From assembly GCA_038373865.1 (NCBI GenBank), contig JAXGGA010001128.1, positions 62,001-126,000 on the forward strand: a stretch of 64,000 bases of DNA. Reading direction: 5' to 3'. Within the stretch, counting starts at the first letter, position 1. Each line of letters starts with the position of its first letter. A program made the translations under genes and the position numbers. Source of the DNA: Uloborus plumipes. Taxonomy: Eukaryota > Arthropoda > Arachnida > Araneae > Uloboridae. Below are positions 63,931 through 64,000 of this stretch, one piece after another. Below the pieces are notes generated by a model that worked only from the letters and a program-made list of their open reading frames with translations, had not been told where the DNA came from and did not search any database.

Positions 63931-64000
63931 GTGGCAGGTCTCTGAGACTATAGATTCTCAGCATTAAAGCAATAGTTGAGCATTATCTTTAGAAGAATTT

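Overview
This is an AT-rich animal nuclear window holding the 3' parts of two intron-rich genes in tail-to-tail orientation. The kind of animal is inferred. GT-AG introns, a complete MRCK-type domain order, an MLH3 gene with an endonuclease domain (Drosophila has no MLH3), and the mix of Helitron, piggyBac, hAT, mariner, Tigger-like and CR1/jockey-like LINE elements suggest an arthropod, possibly a chelicerate. No sequence search was possible. There is no sign of bacterial, viral or organellar DNA.

Region 1 (1-13197, + strand) carries the last six recognisable exons of MLH3 (2382-13197), the MutL homologue that pairs with MLH1 in mismatch repair and meiotic crossover resolution. All three metal-binding endonuclease motifs are present. 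Its introns are packed with hAT elements, Helitrons and fold-back elements.

Region 2 (13198-26619) is the intergenic space between the two 3' ends. It is mostly transposons, many nested. It holds an old tandem duplication whose two copies carry different insertions and so act as empty sites for one another, and a piggyBac-type relic that still encodes the cysteine-rich tail of its transposase.

Region 3 (26620-62365, - strand) carries 30 consecutive exons of an MRCK-type kinase gene (CDC42BP family; gek in Drosophila). In order they encode a coiled coil, C1 domain, PH domain, CNH domain, CRIB motif and a Ser/Pro-rich tail with a natural stop. The kinase domain lies beyond base 64000. Reading phase is continuous across all 29 introns, so the model of about 1196 residues should be nearly complete for this part. 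The introns hold LINE pieces, a tRNA-type SINE, Helitrons, an internally deleted mariner and a 2.95-kb hAT-like fold-back with two further elements nested inside.

The two genes have no evident functional link. The most informative content beyond them is the transposon record: exact target duplications, nested insertions and in-window empty sites that define element ends. I saw no clearly new biological system.
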